The notes: a model not told the origin generated them from the letters alone. Positions 44,890 through 54,307 are shown, counted from the first letter of the stretch. The stretch: 59,922 nucleotides of DNA from Bacteroidota bacterium (GCA_016866335.1 VGMT01000014.1:1-59922); one strand, 5' to 3'. Made by a program: numbers and translations.

Positions 44890-46328
44890 TCCAATTTTTG
44901 TTTCAAAATTTCAGAGGCCAGTTTGGGGTCGGCCTTACCACCACTTGCTTTCATTAGTTTTCCCATAAACATACCGAGCAGGCCAACTTTGCCTTCTTTG
45001 TAGCGGGCCACTTCATCGGGCATTTCGGCAATAACTTGGTCGGCAAGTTTTTCTAGGGTAGCACTGTCGGATTCTTGTAGCAGATTGAGTTCCGCAGCCA
45101 AGGCAGCCGGGTTGGATTGGGGCGCCTTGAGCAGGGCTTCGAGCAACGGACCCGCCGCAGCGGTATAACTGACTTTAGCGTTTTCAACCAACTGAATTAA
45201 GGAGCCTAAAGTAGCTGCAGATATGGGGAATTCAGCCATTGAAATACCCTGCTCGTTCAGGTAATTTTTTACCCGAACCAGTAACCAGTTTGCGGCATTT
45301 TTTACCTGAGCGCAATGGTTAACCAAATCTTCAAGGTAAAGGGCCTCGGCTTTGTTTTCGACCAACAGAGCGGCTTCGGCGGAAGAAAGCCCCCATTGGC
45401 CGGTGTATTTTTCGTAAAGCGCCATGGGCAAAGGGGGCAACTGCTTTTGCACCCATTGAATGTATTCAGAGCCTATGTAAACTGGGGGCAAATCGGGTTC
45501 TGGAAAATAGCGGTAATCGTTGGCGTCTTCTTTGCTGCGCAGAGAGTGGGTAACCCCTTGCATGGCATCAAACTGCCGGGTTTCTTGAGCGATGAGTTTT
45601 CCGCTTTCAATGCATTCAATTTGCCGGCGGGTTTCATACTCAATGGCCTTTTGAACGTGGCGCATGGAGTTCATGTTTTTCACCTCGACCTTGGTTCCGA
45701 AGGCCTGCTCACCTTTCAGGCGCACGCTGATATTGGCATCGCAGCGCAGGGAACCCTCTTCCATGTTGCCGTCGCAAATATCCAGGTGTCGAACCAAGCG
45801 GCGGACCTCGGTTAAGTAAAGATAAGCTTCGCGGGCAGAGCGAATGTCGGGTCTTGAGACCATTTCGAGCAAGGGAACACCGGCCCGGTTCAGGTCAATC
45901 AGCGAATCGAAGGGGTCTTGGTCGTGCATGCTTTTTCCGGCATCCTCTTCCATGTGAATGCGTTCCAGACGGACTTGTTTTTTTTCGCCTTCGTCGGTTA
46001 AAAACTCCACGCAGCCCCCTTCGCAAATGGGAGTGGTATGTTGGGTAATTTGATAGCCCTTGGGTAAATCGGCGTAGAAATAATTTTTTCGGGCAAAGTG
46101 GTTTTCGGGTCGAATGGTTGATCCGGTAGCTATCCCCAAACGAACGGCATATTCAATAACCCGGCTATTGACCACGGGAAGGGTTCCGGGCAAGCCCACC
46201 GAAACGGGACTAACGTGGTGATTGGGCAACGCTCCATAGGCCGCCGAATCTGAACTGTATGCCTTACTTTGGGTGGAAAGCTGAATATGTACCTCTAAGC
46301 CCACCACGGTTTCGTACCGGTCAATCAT
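44886..46328 (-). CDS. gatB: Aspartyl/glutamyl-tRNA amidotransferase subunit B
   Basis: GatB, the kinase/transamidase subunit of GatCAB that converts Glu-tRNA(Gln) and Asp-tRNA(Asn); 480 aa. Signatures are YETVVGLEVHIQLSTQSKAY, LGIATGSTIRPENHFARKNYFYADLPKGYQITQ and the C-terminal YqeY-like tail ending VGLLGMFMGKLMKASGGKADPKLASEILKQKL. gatA and gatC are not adjacent. A near-consensus CATCTTTG lies 13 nt upstream on the minus strand. Confidence 0.95.
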   Translation of the reverse strand: MIDRYETVVGLEVHIQLSTQSKAYSSDSAAYGALPNHHVSPVSVGLPGTLPVVNSRVIEYAVRLGIATGSTIRPENHFARKNYFYADLPKGYQITQHTTPICEGGCVEFLTDEGEKKQVRLERIHMEEDAGKSMHDQDPFDSLIDLNRAGVPLLEMVSRPDIRSAREAYLYLTEVRRLVRHLDICDGNMEEGSLRCDANISVRLKGEQAFGTKVEVKNMNSMRHVQKAIEYETRRQIECIESGKLIAQETRQFDAMQGVTHSLRSKEDANDYRYFPEPDLPPVYIGSEYIQWVQKQLPPLPMALYEKYTGQWGLSSAEAALLVENKAEALYLEDLVNHCAQVKNAANWLLVRVKNYLNEQGISMAEFPISAATLGSLIQLVENAKVSYTAAAGPLLEALLKAPQSNPAALAAELNLLQESDSATLEKLADQVIAEMPDEVARYKEGKVGLLGMFMGKLMKASGGKADPKLASEILKQKLE

Positions 46329-46453
46329 AGTACAAAGATGAAAAAAAGTTTGTAGGGAAATTTGGATTCAGCGAACGGAAGTGGCGGCAGGGTAAAATTG
46401 AAAAAGGGAACAGGGCCAGGCCAAGGTGCCTCGCGCTATTGGTTTAAACTTAT

Positions 46454-46461
46454 TAACTTTA
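46454..46461 (+). promoter_or_regulatory. Candidate -7 box of the LysM-SGNH-MBOAT cassette
   Basis: TAACTTTA, one base from the consensus. Transcription from here would start just before the 38-codon reading frame at 46466. No -33 TTG is well placed. Confidence 0.3.
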
Positions 46462-46465
46462 CCCA

Positions 46466-46582
46466 ATGATACTTGGCAAACCATGTGGGAACTCGGACCA
46501 CCATTTCGAGATGTGGACCTGCTCATTGATTTGCCAGCCTAAACACCAAGAGAAAAGGGAGGAGGTACAAGGATTCCAATGA
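46466..46582 (+). CDS. Possible 38-aa upstream reading frame
   Basis: A reading frame from ATG at 46466 to TGA at 46580-46582. The stop overlaps the start codon of the next gene (ATGA). It has no recognisable domain and is hydrophilic, with four Cys. Its position suggests translational coupling, but it may be chance. A leader peptide is an alternative. Confidence 0.25.
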   Translation: MILGKPCGNSDHHFEMWTCSLICQPKHQEKREEVQGFQ

Positions 46583-47940
46583 TTTTCAAAACTGCGATAC
46601 CAGCCCCATTTGGAAGCCAAAAATTGCATTCAATTTGGATAAAGTTTTGCTTATGCTTGGTTTCGGTTCAAACCAAACGTTTCATGGTTTGCTGGGCCGG
46701 GTTATGGATCGGGATGTGTTCTTTTCCAGTTGAACTTTCAAGTCAAACTGCCATGGAGCCCGAATTTTCGGCCAATTTAAAAAAAGCGGCACCTGAATTC
46801 GAGTGGATTTCAAGCGAGGCCGTGCGCCTGGAAGTTTTAGACGTGTTGGCCAACCACCGTTCAACGCTTGGGGCATGGGCCCAGCAAACATCTGAAAAAA
46901 GTGGACTTTACGCTAGCCTAAAGTTGGCGAATCTGCCGACTTCCTTGCGCTATTTGCTTGCGGCAATTGGGATTTCCGAAACGATGCTGGGGCAGGAAGA
47001 CCACCGCAATGGGCCCTGGATGATACACTCTTCGGTGGCGGCAAAGTATGGGCTGTTGCTAAATTCATGCATCGATGAACGGTTTGACCCCGAATTGGGA
47101 ATGGTTGCGGCCTTGAGCCACCTCGGCGATTTGTGGCAAGAGTTCAAGCCCAGCAGCTTGGCGGTTCTGGCTTTTTTGTCTTCGCCCGCGAACGTACGGC
47201 AAGCGCAATACCGAAGTTGCGACGTAGCGTCTTGCCGTTCTGTTTTAGCGGGAATAGAGGCATCAACCTTGCAGGTGTACCATCGTTTTTTGGCCACCCT
47301 ATACCTATTTACCTACCATAAAGAACTGCTTCATGTACAGGCAATGGCTCCGACCACACAAATTCCACACCAGATTCTGGAACAAGCAGAACCGCTTGAA
47401 GGCTACATCGCTTTGCTGAGCGAAGATTCCCTTGCATTTCGAAGGAATAATCCACACTTGTTCGGCAAGGTAATTCCCTTGGGAGCTCGCGTGTACTCCA
47501 TGGTTCAATCGCCGAAAAACACCTTGAGTTCAGACCAACTTAAAAGATATGGATTTCAGCGAATGGAAGGGAGGCCCGACAGCTTAAAGGCGGTAATGCG
47601 GCAAATAAAACTGGATTCAGAAAGCTGGTTTGAATTCAACGGCATAGATGCGGAGTTTGAGCAAACTCAGGTTAGGATGCTGCTGCCCTTAGCCAACATG
47701 CCCTTGATTTCTGAACCAATTTCGGAAGAAATACCCATGGTGCCGCCAACCCGGGAGCCTCAAAAACCCAAACCTGAACCCAAAAGCAAATTGCGCTACT
47801 ACACCGTACGTTCGGGCGACACCTTGTGGTCGATTTCTCAAAAATTCAAAGGCGTTTCGCACCTTGACATTCAGAAAGCGAACCGCATGGGCAACTCAGA
47901 CCGCATTCAACCCGGACAAAAACTAAAAATACCGAACTAA
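46579..47940 (+). CDS. Transglycosylase-like protein with C-terminal LysM
   Basis: A 453-aa exported protein, with an N-terminal hydrophobic segment. An in-frame ATG at 46684 gives a shorter signal and is the alternative start. Residues about 115-200 have the layout of a lytic-transglycosylase fold (LLAAIGISETML with a possible catalytic Glu, then GPWMIHSSVAAKYGLLL), which is weak and may be inactive. The C-terminus (about 407-453) is a clear LysM domain: YYTVRSGDTLWSISQKFKG...IQPGQKLKIP, which binds peptidoglycan. It is first in a cassette of four coupled genes, suggesting it targets or prepares the glycan. Confidence 0.75.
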   Translation: MIFKTAIPAPFGSQKLHSIWIKFCLCLVSVQTKRFMVCWAGLWIGMCSFPVELSSQTAMEPEFSANLKKAAPEFEWISSEAVRLEVLDVLANHRSTLGAWAQQTSEKSGLYASLKLANLPTSLRYLLAAIGISETMLGQEDHRNGPWMIHSSVAAKYGLLLNSCIDERFDPELGMVAALSHLGDLWQEFKPSSLAVLAFLSSPANVRQAQYRSCDVASCRSVLAGIEASTLQVYHRFLATLYLFTYHKELLHVQAMAPTTQIPHQILEQAEPLEGYIALLSEDSLAFRRNNPHLFGKVIPLGARVYSMVQSPKNTLSSDQLKRYGFQRMEGRPDSLKAVMRQIKLDSESWFEFNGIDAEFEQTQVRMLLPLANMPLISEPISEEIPMVPPTREPQKPKPEPKSKLRYYTVRSGDTLWSISQKFKGVSHLDIQKANRMGNSDRIQPGQKLKIPN

Positions 47941-47942
47941 GC

Positions 47943-49403
47943 ATGAGCCAACCAAAGCCGAATTTCGGTTCACCCTTAAAAGTAGCTGGCGCTGTAGCCT
48001 TGGTATTGTTTGCCATGGTTTTATTGACAATGCTGTGGCCCGAACAGAATCCTAGGTTGGGTTCATGGGAAGTAAAATGGAAAAGTTGGAATGCCCTTTG
48101 GCAAAAAGACACCTTAACCGAAGTAGATTTGGCCACCTTAGAAAAAGAAAGGGTGGCCGACAGCCTTCGGTTGGCCTCCTTGCAGGGGGCCGAAGACAGC
48201 CTAAGGTTGTTGCTGGAATTAAAAATAAAAGATCCTGGGCAATTGCATTTGCCTGCAAAAAATGCAGGAGTACTTGATGCGTTTTTTAGGCAATTGGATT
48301 CTTTAGAGAAAGGCCAAAGTCCTGCGCCCTTTGTTCGGATTATGCATTGGGGGGACTCACAAATAGAAATTGATCGTATTTCCGATGAACTTCGAGGTGA
48401 ATTGCAATCTAGATTTGGAGGAATAGGCCCGGGCTTGCTTCCCGTTCAACAAACCATACCCAGTTCAACGGTAGGACAAACGGCCTCGGGCCCCTTGCGT
48501 CGGTATTTGCTTTGGGGGCCGCCTTCGGGCCGGTATGCCGAGCACCGCAGTTATGGGCCATTGTTGAGTTTTTCGAAAATGGATTCGGGCCAGGTTCAAT
48601 TGGGCTTTGTTAAGGGCTCAAGTTCCACAGCCGCTTCGGGTAAGTTTAGCAAAGTGGTGTTGCTCACCGGGCACCGAAAAAGCGAATTGCTTATTTCCGC
48701 CTCGACGGGATTTAGCCAAACCCTTGCCGCCGGAAAAGAACTGCAGGCTGCAACCATAAAAACCGGCGAACCCGTTAAGCAAATCAGCCTTTCCCTTCAT
48801 AGCGATTCCGGAGCCGTTTTGTATGGGGTTTCTTTAACGGGAAGCAGTGGAATTTCGGTCGACAACCTCCCCATGCGGGGCTGTTCTGGAACCATTTTTA
48901 CCGGAACCGATGCCCAATCTATGGCTTATGGATTAAGAGCGCTCGGTGCCGACCTGTTGCTCATGGAATTTGGGGGCAACATGATCCCTTCTTTATCGGG
49001 AGCAGCCTCGATAGAGCGGTACGCATCGACCATGGGACAGCAAATTGATTTTTTGAAACGAAGCAGCGGGGGACTACCTATCATTTTTATGGGCCCCAGC
49101 GACATGGCCATATTTAAAGAGGGAAGTTGGCAAACCTACCCCATTCTTCCAAGGTACGTGCAAACGTTGAAAGATACGGTTTTGGCCCATGGTGCAGTAT
49201 ATTTTGACATGATGGCGGCCATGGGGGGGGCTCAATCCATGGTTGCTTGGGTCAAGGCCTCGCCACAACTTGCCGTTGGAGATTACATCCACCTTTCAAA
49301 CCGAGGAGCCAGAAAAATGGGACAAATATTCCATGCTTCGCTGACCAAGGAATTTGAGCTGTACCGATTGAAAAAGAGGGTTAAAGAGATTAAAAAGAAA
49401 TGA
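47943..49403 (+). CDS. SGNH/GDSL-like hydrolase, membrane-anchored
   Basis: A 486-aa protein with one N-terminal transmembrane segment (about 13-32) and a periplasmic domain. The SGNH block I is MHWGDSQIEID (Ser139); block III is EFGGNM; the block V Asp-His is GDYIHLSNRGA. A Glu/Leu-rich segment at about 60-95 may be helical. SGNH proteins in such clusters transfer or remove acyl groups from glycans. Start and stop overlap or nearly touch the neighbouring genes (2 nt from the LysM gene, 4-nt overlap with the next). Confidence 0.82.
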   Translation: MSQPKPNFGSPLKVAGAVALVLFAMVLLTMLWPEQNPRLGSWEVKWKSWNALWQKDTLTEVDLATLEKERVADSLRLASLQGAEDSLRLLLELKIKDPGQLHLPAKNAGVLDAFFRQLDSLEKGQSPAPFVRIMHWGDSQIEIDRISDELRGELQSRFGGIGPGLLPVQQTIPSSTVGQTASGPLRRYLLWGPPSGRYAEHRSYGPLLSFSKMDSGQVQLGFVKGSSSTAASGKFSKVVLLTGHRKSELLISASTGFSQTLAAGKELQAATIKTGEPVKQISLSLHSDSGAVLYGVSLTGSSGISVDNLPMRGCSGTIFTGTDAQSMAYGLRALGADLLLMEFGGNMIPSLSGAASIERYASTMGQQIDFLKRSSGGLPIIFMGPSDMAIFKEGSWQTYPILPRYVQTLKDTVLAHGAVYFDMMAAMGGAQSMVAWVKASPQLAVGDYIHLSNRGARKMGQIFHASLTKEFELYRLKKRVKEIKKK

Positions 49404-50662
49404 GATCATTCGGAATTCACCTGGTTTTCATTCTCGGCCTTTTTCCCTTGCTGAAGGGCCAAAGCACCTTGCCAAAAGAGAGCTACACTTTTATTGAGTG
49501 GGCAAAAAACAGCATTCAACCAAAGTCGAGTTCGGCCCTTCATCCGTTTTATGCCTCGCTAGACCGGTTAATGTTTAAGGGCTTGGGGCGCATCAATGTG
49601 GTTCATTTTGGAGGCTCACATGTGCAGGCCGATATCATTTCCGGCCGCTTACGGGAGCGCCTTCAGTCGTTTTATCCTGGAAACCTTGGCAGCCGAGGCC
49701 TGTTGTTCCCCTACTCTATTGCCCGTACCAACAACCCCGGAAATTACCTCGTCAAACATACCGGCAACTGGGGCTATGCTAAAAACGTTCAGGCAAGCCC
49801 AGCTGTTCCTCTTGGCCTTACGGGAATGGCCGTGTTTACCAAAGACAGCGGAGCAACCGTTCAAATCGCATTTCCTGCAAACCTCAAAATAAACAGCGAC
49901 TTTAATTTGGTACGCCTTTATGAGGGAGAGGGGTCAGAAGGGTATCGGGTCCTATTTCGAGGAGATGACAGCATTCCAAAACCCTACAGGGAATTTAGGC
50001 ACCCTGAAACCAACATTCGGGAGTTTTTTCTTGATAGCCACGAAGAGAGCCTAAACCTAACCATTCTGCCATTGGATTCAGGAAGTTCACCCTATGTTTT
50101 GTATGGCATTCAATTGGAAAACGAAGACCCCGGAATAACCTACCATAGTTTTGGGGTGAACGGAGCAAGCACCCATTCGTATTTAAAATGCAGTTTGCTG
50201 GGCAGTCAGCTTGCCGAAATCAAGCCAGACCTCGTGTTGTTTGGCTTAGGAATCAACGATGCGGCAAAGGGCGACCTGGATGTAGGGGCCTTCAAATCAA
50301 ATTACCGAACGCTTATCAGACAGGTAAGGGCCACCAATCCACAAGCGGCCATATTGCTGCTGACCAACAATGACTCATACCGACCTTACCGAATTCGGCG
50401 GCGCCGTGGGTATAGTCCCAATCCGAATGGAGAAATAGTGCGGCAGGCCATGTTTGAATTGGCCGAAAGCGAAGGGGTGGCCGTATGGGATTTATTTGAA
50501 ATAATGGGGGGCTTAGGCTCAGCAAAAACATGGGAAGACAACGGCTTGGCACAACGCGACAAAGTGCATTTTACCTTTAAAGGGTATAGATTGCTTGGCG
50601 ATATGCTCTTTGAAGCCCTGCTCAACGATTACCAACAATACCTAAAGAAGCGCTTCAAATGA
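49400..50662 (+). CDS. SGNH/GDSL-like hydrolase, secreted
   Basis: A 420-aa exported protein with signal peptide MRSFGIHLVFILGLFPLLKG. The SGNH blocks are VVHFGGSHVQAD (Ser73), FGLGINDAAKG (block III with Gly-Asn-Asp) and the final Asp-His in RDKVHFTFKGYRLLGD. It is a second member of the same family as the preceding gene, probably from an old duplication. Coupled by 4-nt overlaps to both neighbours. Presumed acyltransferase or esterase acting on a periplasmic glycan. Confidence 0.85.
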   Translation: MRSFGIHLVFILGLFPLLKGQSTLPKESYTFIEWAKNSIQPKSSSALHPFYASLDRLMFKGLGRINVVHFGGSHVQADIISGRLRERLQSFYPGNLGSRGLLFPYSIARTNNPGNYLVKHTGNWGYAKNVQASPAVPLGLTGMAVFTKDSGATVQIAFPANLKINSDFNLVRLYEGEGSEGYRVLFRGDDSIPKPYREFRHPETNIREFFLDSHEESLNLTILPLDSGSSPYVLYGIQLENEDPGITYHSFGVNGASTHSYLKCSLLGSQLAEIKPDLVLFGLGINDAAKGDLDVGAFKSNYRTLIRQVRATNPQAAILLLTNNDSYRPYRIRRRRGYSPNPNGEIVRQAMFELAESEGVAVWDLFEIMGGLGSAKTWEDNGLAQRDKVHFTFKGYRLLGDMLFEALLNDYQQYLKKRFK

Positions 50663-52386
50663 GCCAAATTTTAACCGACCTTCCCGCCACGCTTTGGCAA
50701 TGGCTGTCTGTATTCGACAAAACCAAACCCCTAATTTTTACCCAATGGGAGTTTTGGTTGTTCTTCTTGGCCGTAATGCTGGGATTTTCCGCATTGCACC
50801 GCCGAATAGCCATGCGGAATGCCTTTCTATTTGCCCTTAGTCTGTTTTTTTATTTTAAAACCAGTGGGCTATTCTGGCTGCTTTTGGTTTTTTCAACCCT
50901 TACCGATTACGGAATTGCATTTAAAATTGAGGGAGCGAAAACACCTTGGAAACGAAAAGGCTGGCTGGCACTCAGTATTTTCTTGAATTTAGGTGCCCTT
51001 TGCTACTTTAAATATGCCTACTTTTTTACAGATGCCGCCAATAAAATTTTCAACCCCGAAACCCCGTTTGTGGTTGTTAATTGGCTAGGAGTCTGGGCCA
51101 ATCAATTTAGCCCCTCAACGCTCAATCCAGGTTTTTCTATCGATTCCATTGCTCTACCCGTGGGGGTTTCCTTTTTCACCTTTCAAACCATGTCGTACGC
51201 GATCGATGTGTACCGAGGGAACCTAAAACCCGTAAAAAACATCCTTGATTTTGGCTTTTATGTTTCTTATTTCCCCCAGCTGGTTGCCGGACCTATTGTG
51301 CGCGCCTCTGAATTTATCCCTCAATTGTACCTGCCCTTCAAATTAAGCAAAGAAGATTGGGGGCGGGCTACTTTTTTAATCTTCAATGGTTTGGCCAAAA
51401 AGTTGATTTTGGCCGATTACCTAGCTGTGCAGTTTGTCGATAAGGTGTTCGCAACTCCCGACCAATTTATGGGATTCGATATGGTAATGGGTTTGCTGGT
51501 GTATTCCTTGCAGGTATATGCCGACTTTTCTGGCTACACCGACATAGCCATCGGGGTGGCATTACTCATGGGCTTTACATTGCACATCAACTTTGACTCC
51601 CCCTACAAAGCCCGCAACGTGGCTGAATTTTGGAGGCGGTGGCATATTTCCCTAAGCAGTTGGCTAAAAGATTACCTCTATATTCCATTGGGGGGAAACC
51701 GAAAAGCGACAGTAGGTACCTGGGTTTGGACAAGTATTTTGGTGGGGGTCGCAGCCGGAATCAGTGGTTTATGGTGGCTGCTGGGATTGCTGCCTGTTCT
51801 GGTTGGAACGGCTTATGCTTTAGGGCGATGGAAACCCAGTATTTGGGCTGGTTTAATTACCAACATCAATATGCTGCTTACCATGCTGATTGGCGGGTTG
51901 TGGCATGGAGCCAGCTGGAATTTTCTGGTTTGGGGCGGTCTAAACGGTTTGGGCTTGCTGGTATATAAAGGTTGGAAACGCATTTCGCCCTACGAAAAAT
52001 CAAGCCACCCTCTGGTTATTGCTTGGAAGGTATTCCTAACCTTTATTTTTATTTCGTTTACCCGACTGTTTTTTAGGTCGGGCGATATAAAAAACCCCAA
52101 CGACAAATGGGAACTGGTTGAAACCTTGTGGAACAGAATGTGGATGGGGCCAGGATGGGATTGGACTCATATACAAGCCGTTGGTTCTACCTTTGGCTGG
52201 ATTTGGGCCATTTTTGCCTTGGGAATGCTGGTGCACTGGCTGCCCTCTTTATGGAAAGAGGCGTATAAAAATGCCTGGAACCGACTGCCCTTGACCGCCC
52301 AAATTCCAGCCATGTTTTTAGCGGTATTTGTGTTCTATCAATTCATGAACGCCGAGGTACAATCGTTTATTTATTTTCAATTTTAA
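50659..52386 (+). CDS. MBOAT family O-acyltransferase
   Basis: A 575-aa polytopic membrane protein of the MBOAT family, as in AlgI, PatA and DltB. The conserved FWRRWHISLSSWLKDYLYIPLGGNR (His329) and GGLWHGASWNFLVWGG (His416) are both intact; the latter holds the presumed catalytic His. It moves acyl groups, usually acetyl, across the inner membrane to a periplasmic acceptor, and the SGNH proteins encoded just upstream would pass them to the final glycan. It ends the four-gene cassette. Confidence 0.92.
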   Translation: MSQILTDLPATLWQWLSVFDKTKPLIFTQWEFWLFFLAVMLGFSALHRRIAMRNAFLFALSLFFYFKTSGLFWLLLVFSTLTDYGIAFKIEGAKTPWKRKGWLALSIFLNLGALCYFKYAYFFTDAANKIFNPETPFVVVNWLGVWANQFSPSTLNPGFSIDSIALPVGVSFFTFQTMSYAIDVYRGNLKPVKNILDFGFYVSYFPQLVAGPIVRASEFIPQLYLPFKLSKEDWGRATFLIFNGLAKKLILADYLAVQFVDKVFATPDQFMGFDMVMGLLVYSLQVYADFSGYTDIAIGVALLMGFTLHINFDSPYKARNVAEFWRRWHISLSSWLKDYLYIPLGGNRKATVGTWVWTSILVGVAAGISGLWWLLGLLPVLVGTAYALGRWKPSIWAGLITNINMLLTMLIGGLWHGASWNFLVWGGLNGLGLLVYKGWKRISPYEKSSHPLVIAWKVFLTFIFISFTRLFFRSGDIKNPNDKWELVETLWNRMWMGPGWDWTHIQAVGSTFGWIWAIFALGMLVHWLPSLWKEAYKNAWNRLPLTAQIPAMFLAVFVFYQFMNAEVQSFIYFQF

Positions 52387-52526
52387 AGGCCCGGTATCAA
52401 GGCCGTTGATTGCTTAGCCACGAATGCACGAATGGGGTGTTTTCGGGCCGACATCGGCACAAGGAAGGTAAGCCGCTGATTGCCTAGCCACGAATGCACG
52501 AATGTTATGTTTTTGTGGCTAACAAC
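52387..52526. repeat. Two inverted-orientation copies of the dispersed core
   Basis: TTAGCCACGAATGCACGAAT at 52414-52433 and TAGCCACGAATGCACGAATG at 52485-52504. They face the direct copies in the array that follows, so the last inverted copy and first direct copy (52537) could form a stem. Confidence 0.75.
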
Positions 52527-52912
52527 AAAGCCACAACCATTTGTGCATTCGTGGCTAAAAACCTAGCCGCAAAAACCATAGCCTCATCTATTCCTGCAAG
52601 GGTTGCTAAGGCCACAGCCACAACCATTCGTGCATTCGTGGCTAAAAACCTAGCCGCAAAAACCATAGCCCCACCTATTCCTGCGTCGGTGGCTAAGGCC
52701 ACAGCCACAACCATTCGTGCATTCGTGGCTAAAAACCTAGCCGCAAAAACCATAGCTTCACCTATTCCTGCGTCGGTGGCTAAGGCCACAGCCACAACCA
52801 TTCGTGCATTCGTGGCTAAAAACCTAGCCGCAAAAACCATAGCCCCACCTATTCCTGCGTCGGTGGCTAAGGCCACAACCATTCGTGCATTCGTGGCTAA
52901 AAACCTAGCCTC
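52527..52912 (+). repeat. Tandem repeat array, 87-bp period
   Basis: Cores begin at 52537, 52624, 52711, 52798 and 52879: three steps of exactly 87 bp and a last one of 81 (a 6-nt deletion of CACAGC). Each unit carries CCATTCGTGCATTCGTGGCTAA, then AAACCTAGCCGCAAAAACC, then CCTGCGTCGGTGGCTAAGGC. Because 87 is a multiple of 3, both strands stay open for over 100 codons. No promoter or normal protein composition supports translation. The array follows the MBOAT gene. Confidence 0.9.
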
Positions 52913-53064
52913 GGACAGCTTCAGACTTCCGCGTTTTTTTCATAAACCCAATTGCAACCCATGATTTTACGAAAAATAAATTTGGACCTGGGTATTAAAA
53001 TGCGGAAGTCAGAAAAAGAGCGAACCTCGGCCCTTAATCTTGCTTGCCATTGAACCATTTTTTA

Positions 53065-53072
53065 TACATTTA
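53065..53072 (+). promoter_or_regulatory. -7 box of the DUF4143 ATPase gene
   Basis: TACATTTA, close to TAnnTTTG, with a TTG (53044-53046) 18 nt upstream. The ATG is at 53102. Confidence 0.4.
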
Positions 53073-53101
53073 CGGTACACGATTACCAGATTTGTATAAA
53101 A

Positions 53102-54256
53102 ATGATAGAAAGAAAAATGGCTGATGTCCTGAAAATGTACGCTCAGTCGTTCAGGGCTGTACTCCTTACCGGGCCCCGGCAGTCGGGCAAAACAACACTG
53201 GTAAAAACGATTTTCCCTAACAAACCCTATGTATCCTTGGAAAATCCTGACGAAAGTGCCTTTGCACTCAATGATCCCAGGGGCTTTTTGAACCGATTTC
53301 CCAACGGTGCCATTTTAGATGAAATTCAAAAAACGCCCCTGATCTTGAATTATCTTCAAGAGATTTTAGATAACACCAACGAAGATGGGCTTTTTATATT
53401 AACCGGCAGCAACAATATTTTGCTCGTACAGCATACCACACAAACACTAGCAGGTAGAATCGGTGTTTTAGACTTAATGCCATTAAGTTATTCTGAAATA
53501 TACAGCCCCGAAGAAAAACCATACTTGGCCCAGGTGCTACTGCAAGGTTTCTACCCCGAGGTAATAGCTAAGAAAAGAAAGCCCGGCCTATGGTTTCCAT
53601 CGTACATAAGAACCTATGTTGAGAGTGATGTACGTCAAATCAAACAAATAGCAGACGTGTTTCAATTCCAGAGGTTTTTAAGGTTGTGTGCCGGAAGAAT
53701 TGGGCAACAGCTTAATCTGAATGCCTTGAGCAATGCTTGTGGCATAAATCTAAAAACCACCCAATCTTGGTTGTCAATTCTTGAAAGCACCTACATCATT
53801 CATTTCCTGCAACCTTTTTATGAAAATTTTAATAAACGAACCGTAAAATCACCTAAACTCTATTTTTGCGATACTGGACTGGCTTGCTCGCTCTTAAATA
53901 TAAAAACAAGCGACGAGTTGAACCTGTCTCACTTTAGGGGTAGCTTGTTTGAAAATCTAATTGTAATGGAGAATGTCAAAAATACGCTCAATACCAAGAA
54001 TGGAAATCAACATTTTTATTGGCGCGAAAACAATGGAGTCGAAATCGATTTGTTGATTCAAAGCGGAGAAAATATCACAGCCATAGAAATCAAATCGGCT
54101 CAAACGTTCAGCAAGGATTTTACTTACAACCTAAAAAAATTCGCATCTTACTCCAAATTTTCAAAAGGGCTCATTTTGTACGATGGACTTCAAACCTTCA
54201 CCGGGTCCGATGACATTGGGCTAATGAATTGGAGGGATTTTGTGCAATTTAAATAA
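53102..54256 (+). CDS. AAA ATPase with DUF4143
   Basis: A 384-aa ATPase. The Walker A motif is GPRQSGKTT (24-32), the Walker B is AILDEIQKTP (Asp73, Glu74), and sensor-like LTGSNN follows. The C-terminal DUF4143 region (about 200-384) has SCGINLKTTQSWLSILESTYIIHFLQPF-like and a nuclease-fold-like FYWRENNGVEIDLLIQ...AIEIKSAQTF (D-ExK pattern). This family is common in Bacteroidota genomes, is often laterally transferred, and its role is not settled. A stretch of dispersed repeats lies directly upstream. No partner gene. Confidence 0.88.
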   Translation: MIERKMADVLKMYAQSFRAVLLTGPRQSGKTTLVKTIFPNKPYVSLENPDESAFALNDPRGFLNRFPNGAILDEIQKTPLILNYLQEILDNTNEDGLFILTGSNNILLVQHTTQTLAGRIGVLDLMPLSYSEIYSPEEKPYLAQVLLQGFYPEVIAKKRKPGLWFPSYIRTYVESDVRQIKQIADVFQFQRFLRLCAGRIGQQLNLNALSNACGINLKTTQSWLSILESTYIIHFLQPFYENFNKRTVKSPKLYFCDTGLACSLLNIKTSDELNLSHFRGSLFENLIVMENVKNTLNTKNGNQHFYWRENNGVEIDLLIQSGENITAIEIKSAQTFSKDFTYNLKKFASYSKFSKGLILYDGLQTFTGSDDIGLMNWRDFVQFK

Positions 54257-54307
54257 CAATCCCGGTTTGGGATCAATCCATTGGATTCCAAGAAGTAAAA
54301 TCAATCC

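Noticed and set aside
52527-52912. CRISPR array
   Set aside because: Repeats of 87 bp are near-identical along their whole length; there are no short repeats with unique spacers and no cas genes.
52494-52964. A 156-aa plus-strand frame and a 125-aa minus-strand frame in the tandem array
   Set aside because: Both exist because the unit length (87) is a multiple of 3. The product is a 29-residue repeat with no family, no promoter and equal openness on both strands.
54257-54307. Terminator between the DUF4143 ATPase and parC genes
   Set aside because: Only a 5-bp ATCCC/GGGAT stem is present and there is no T-run.
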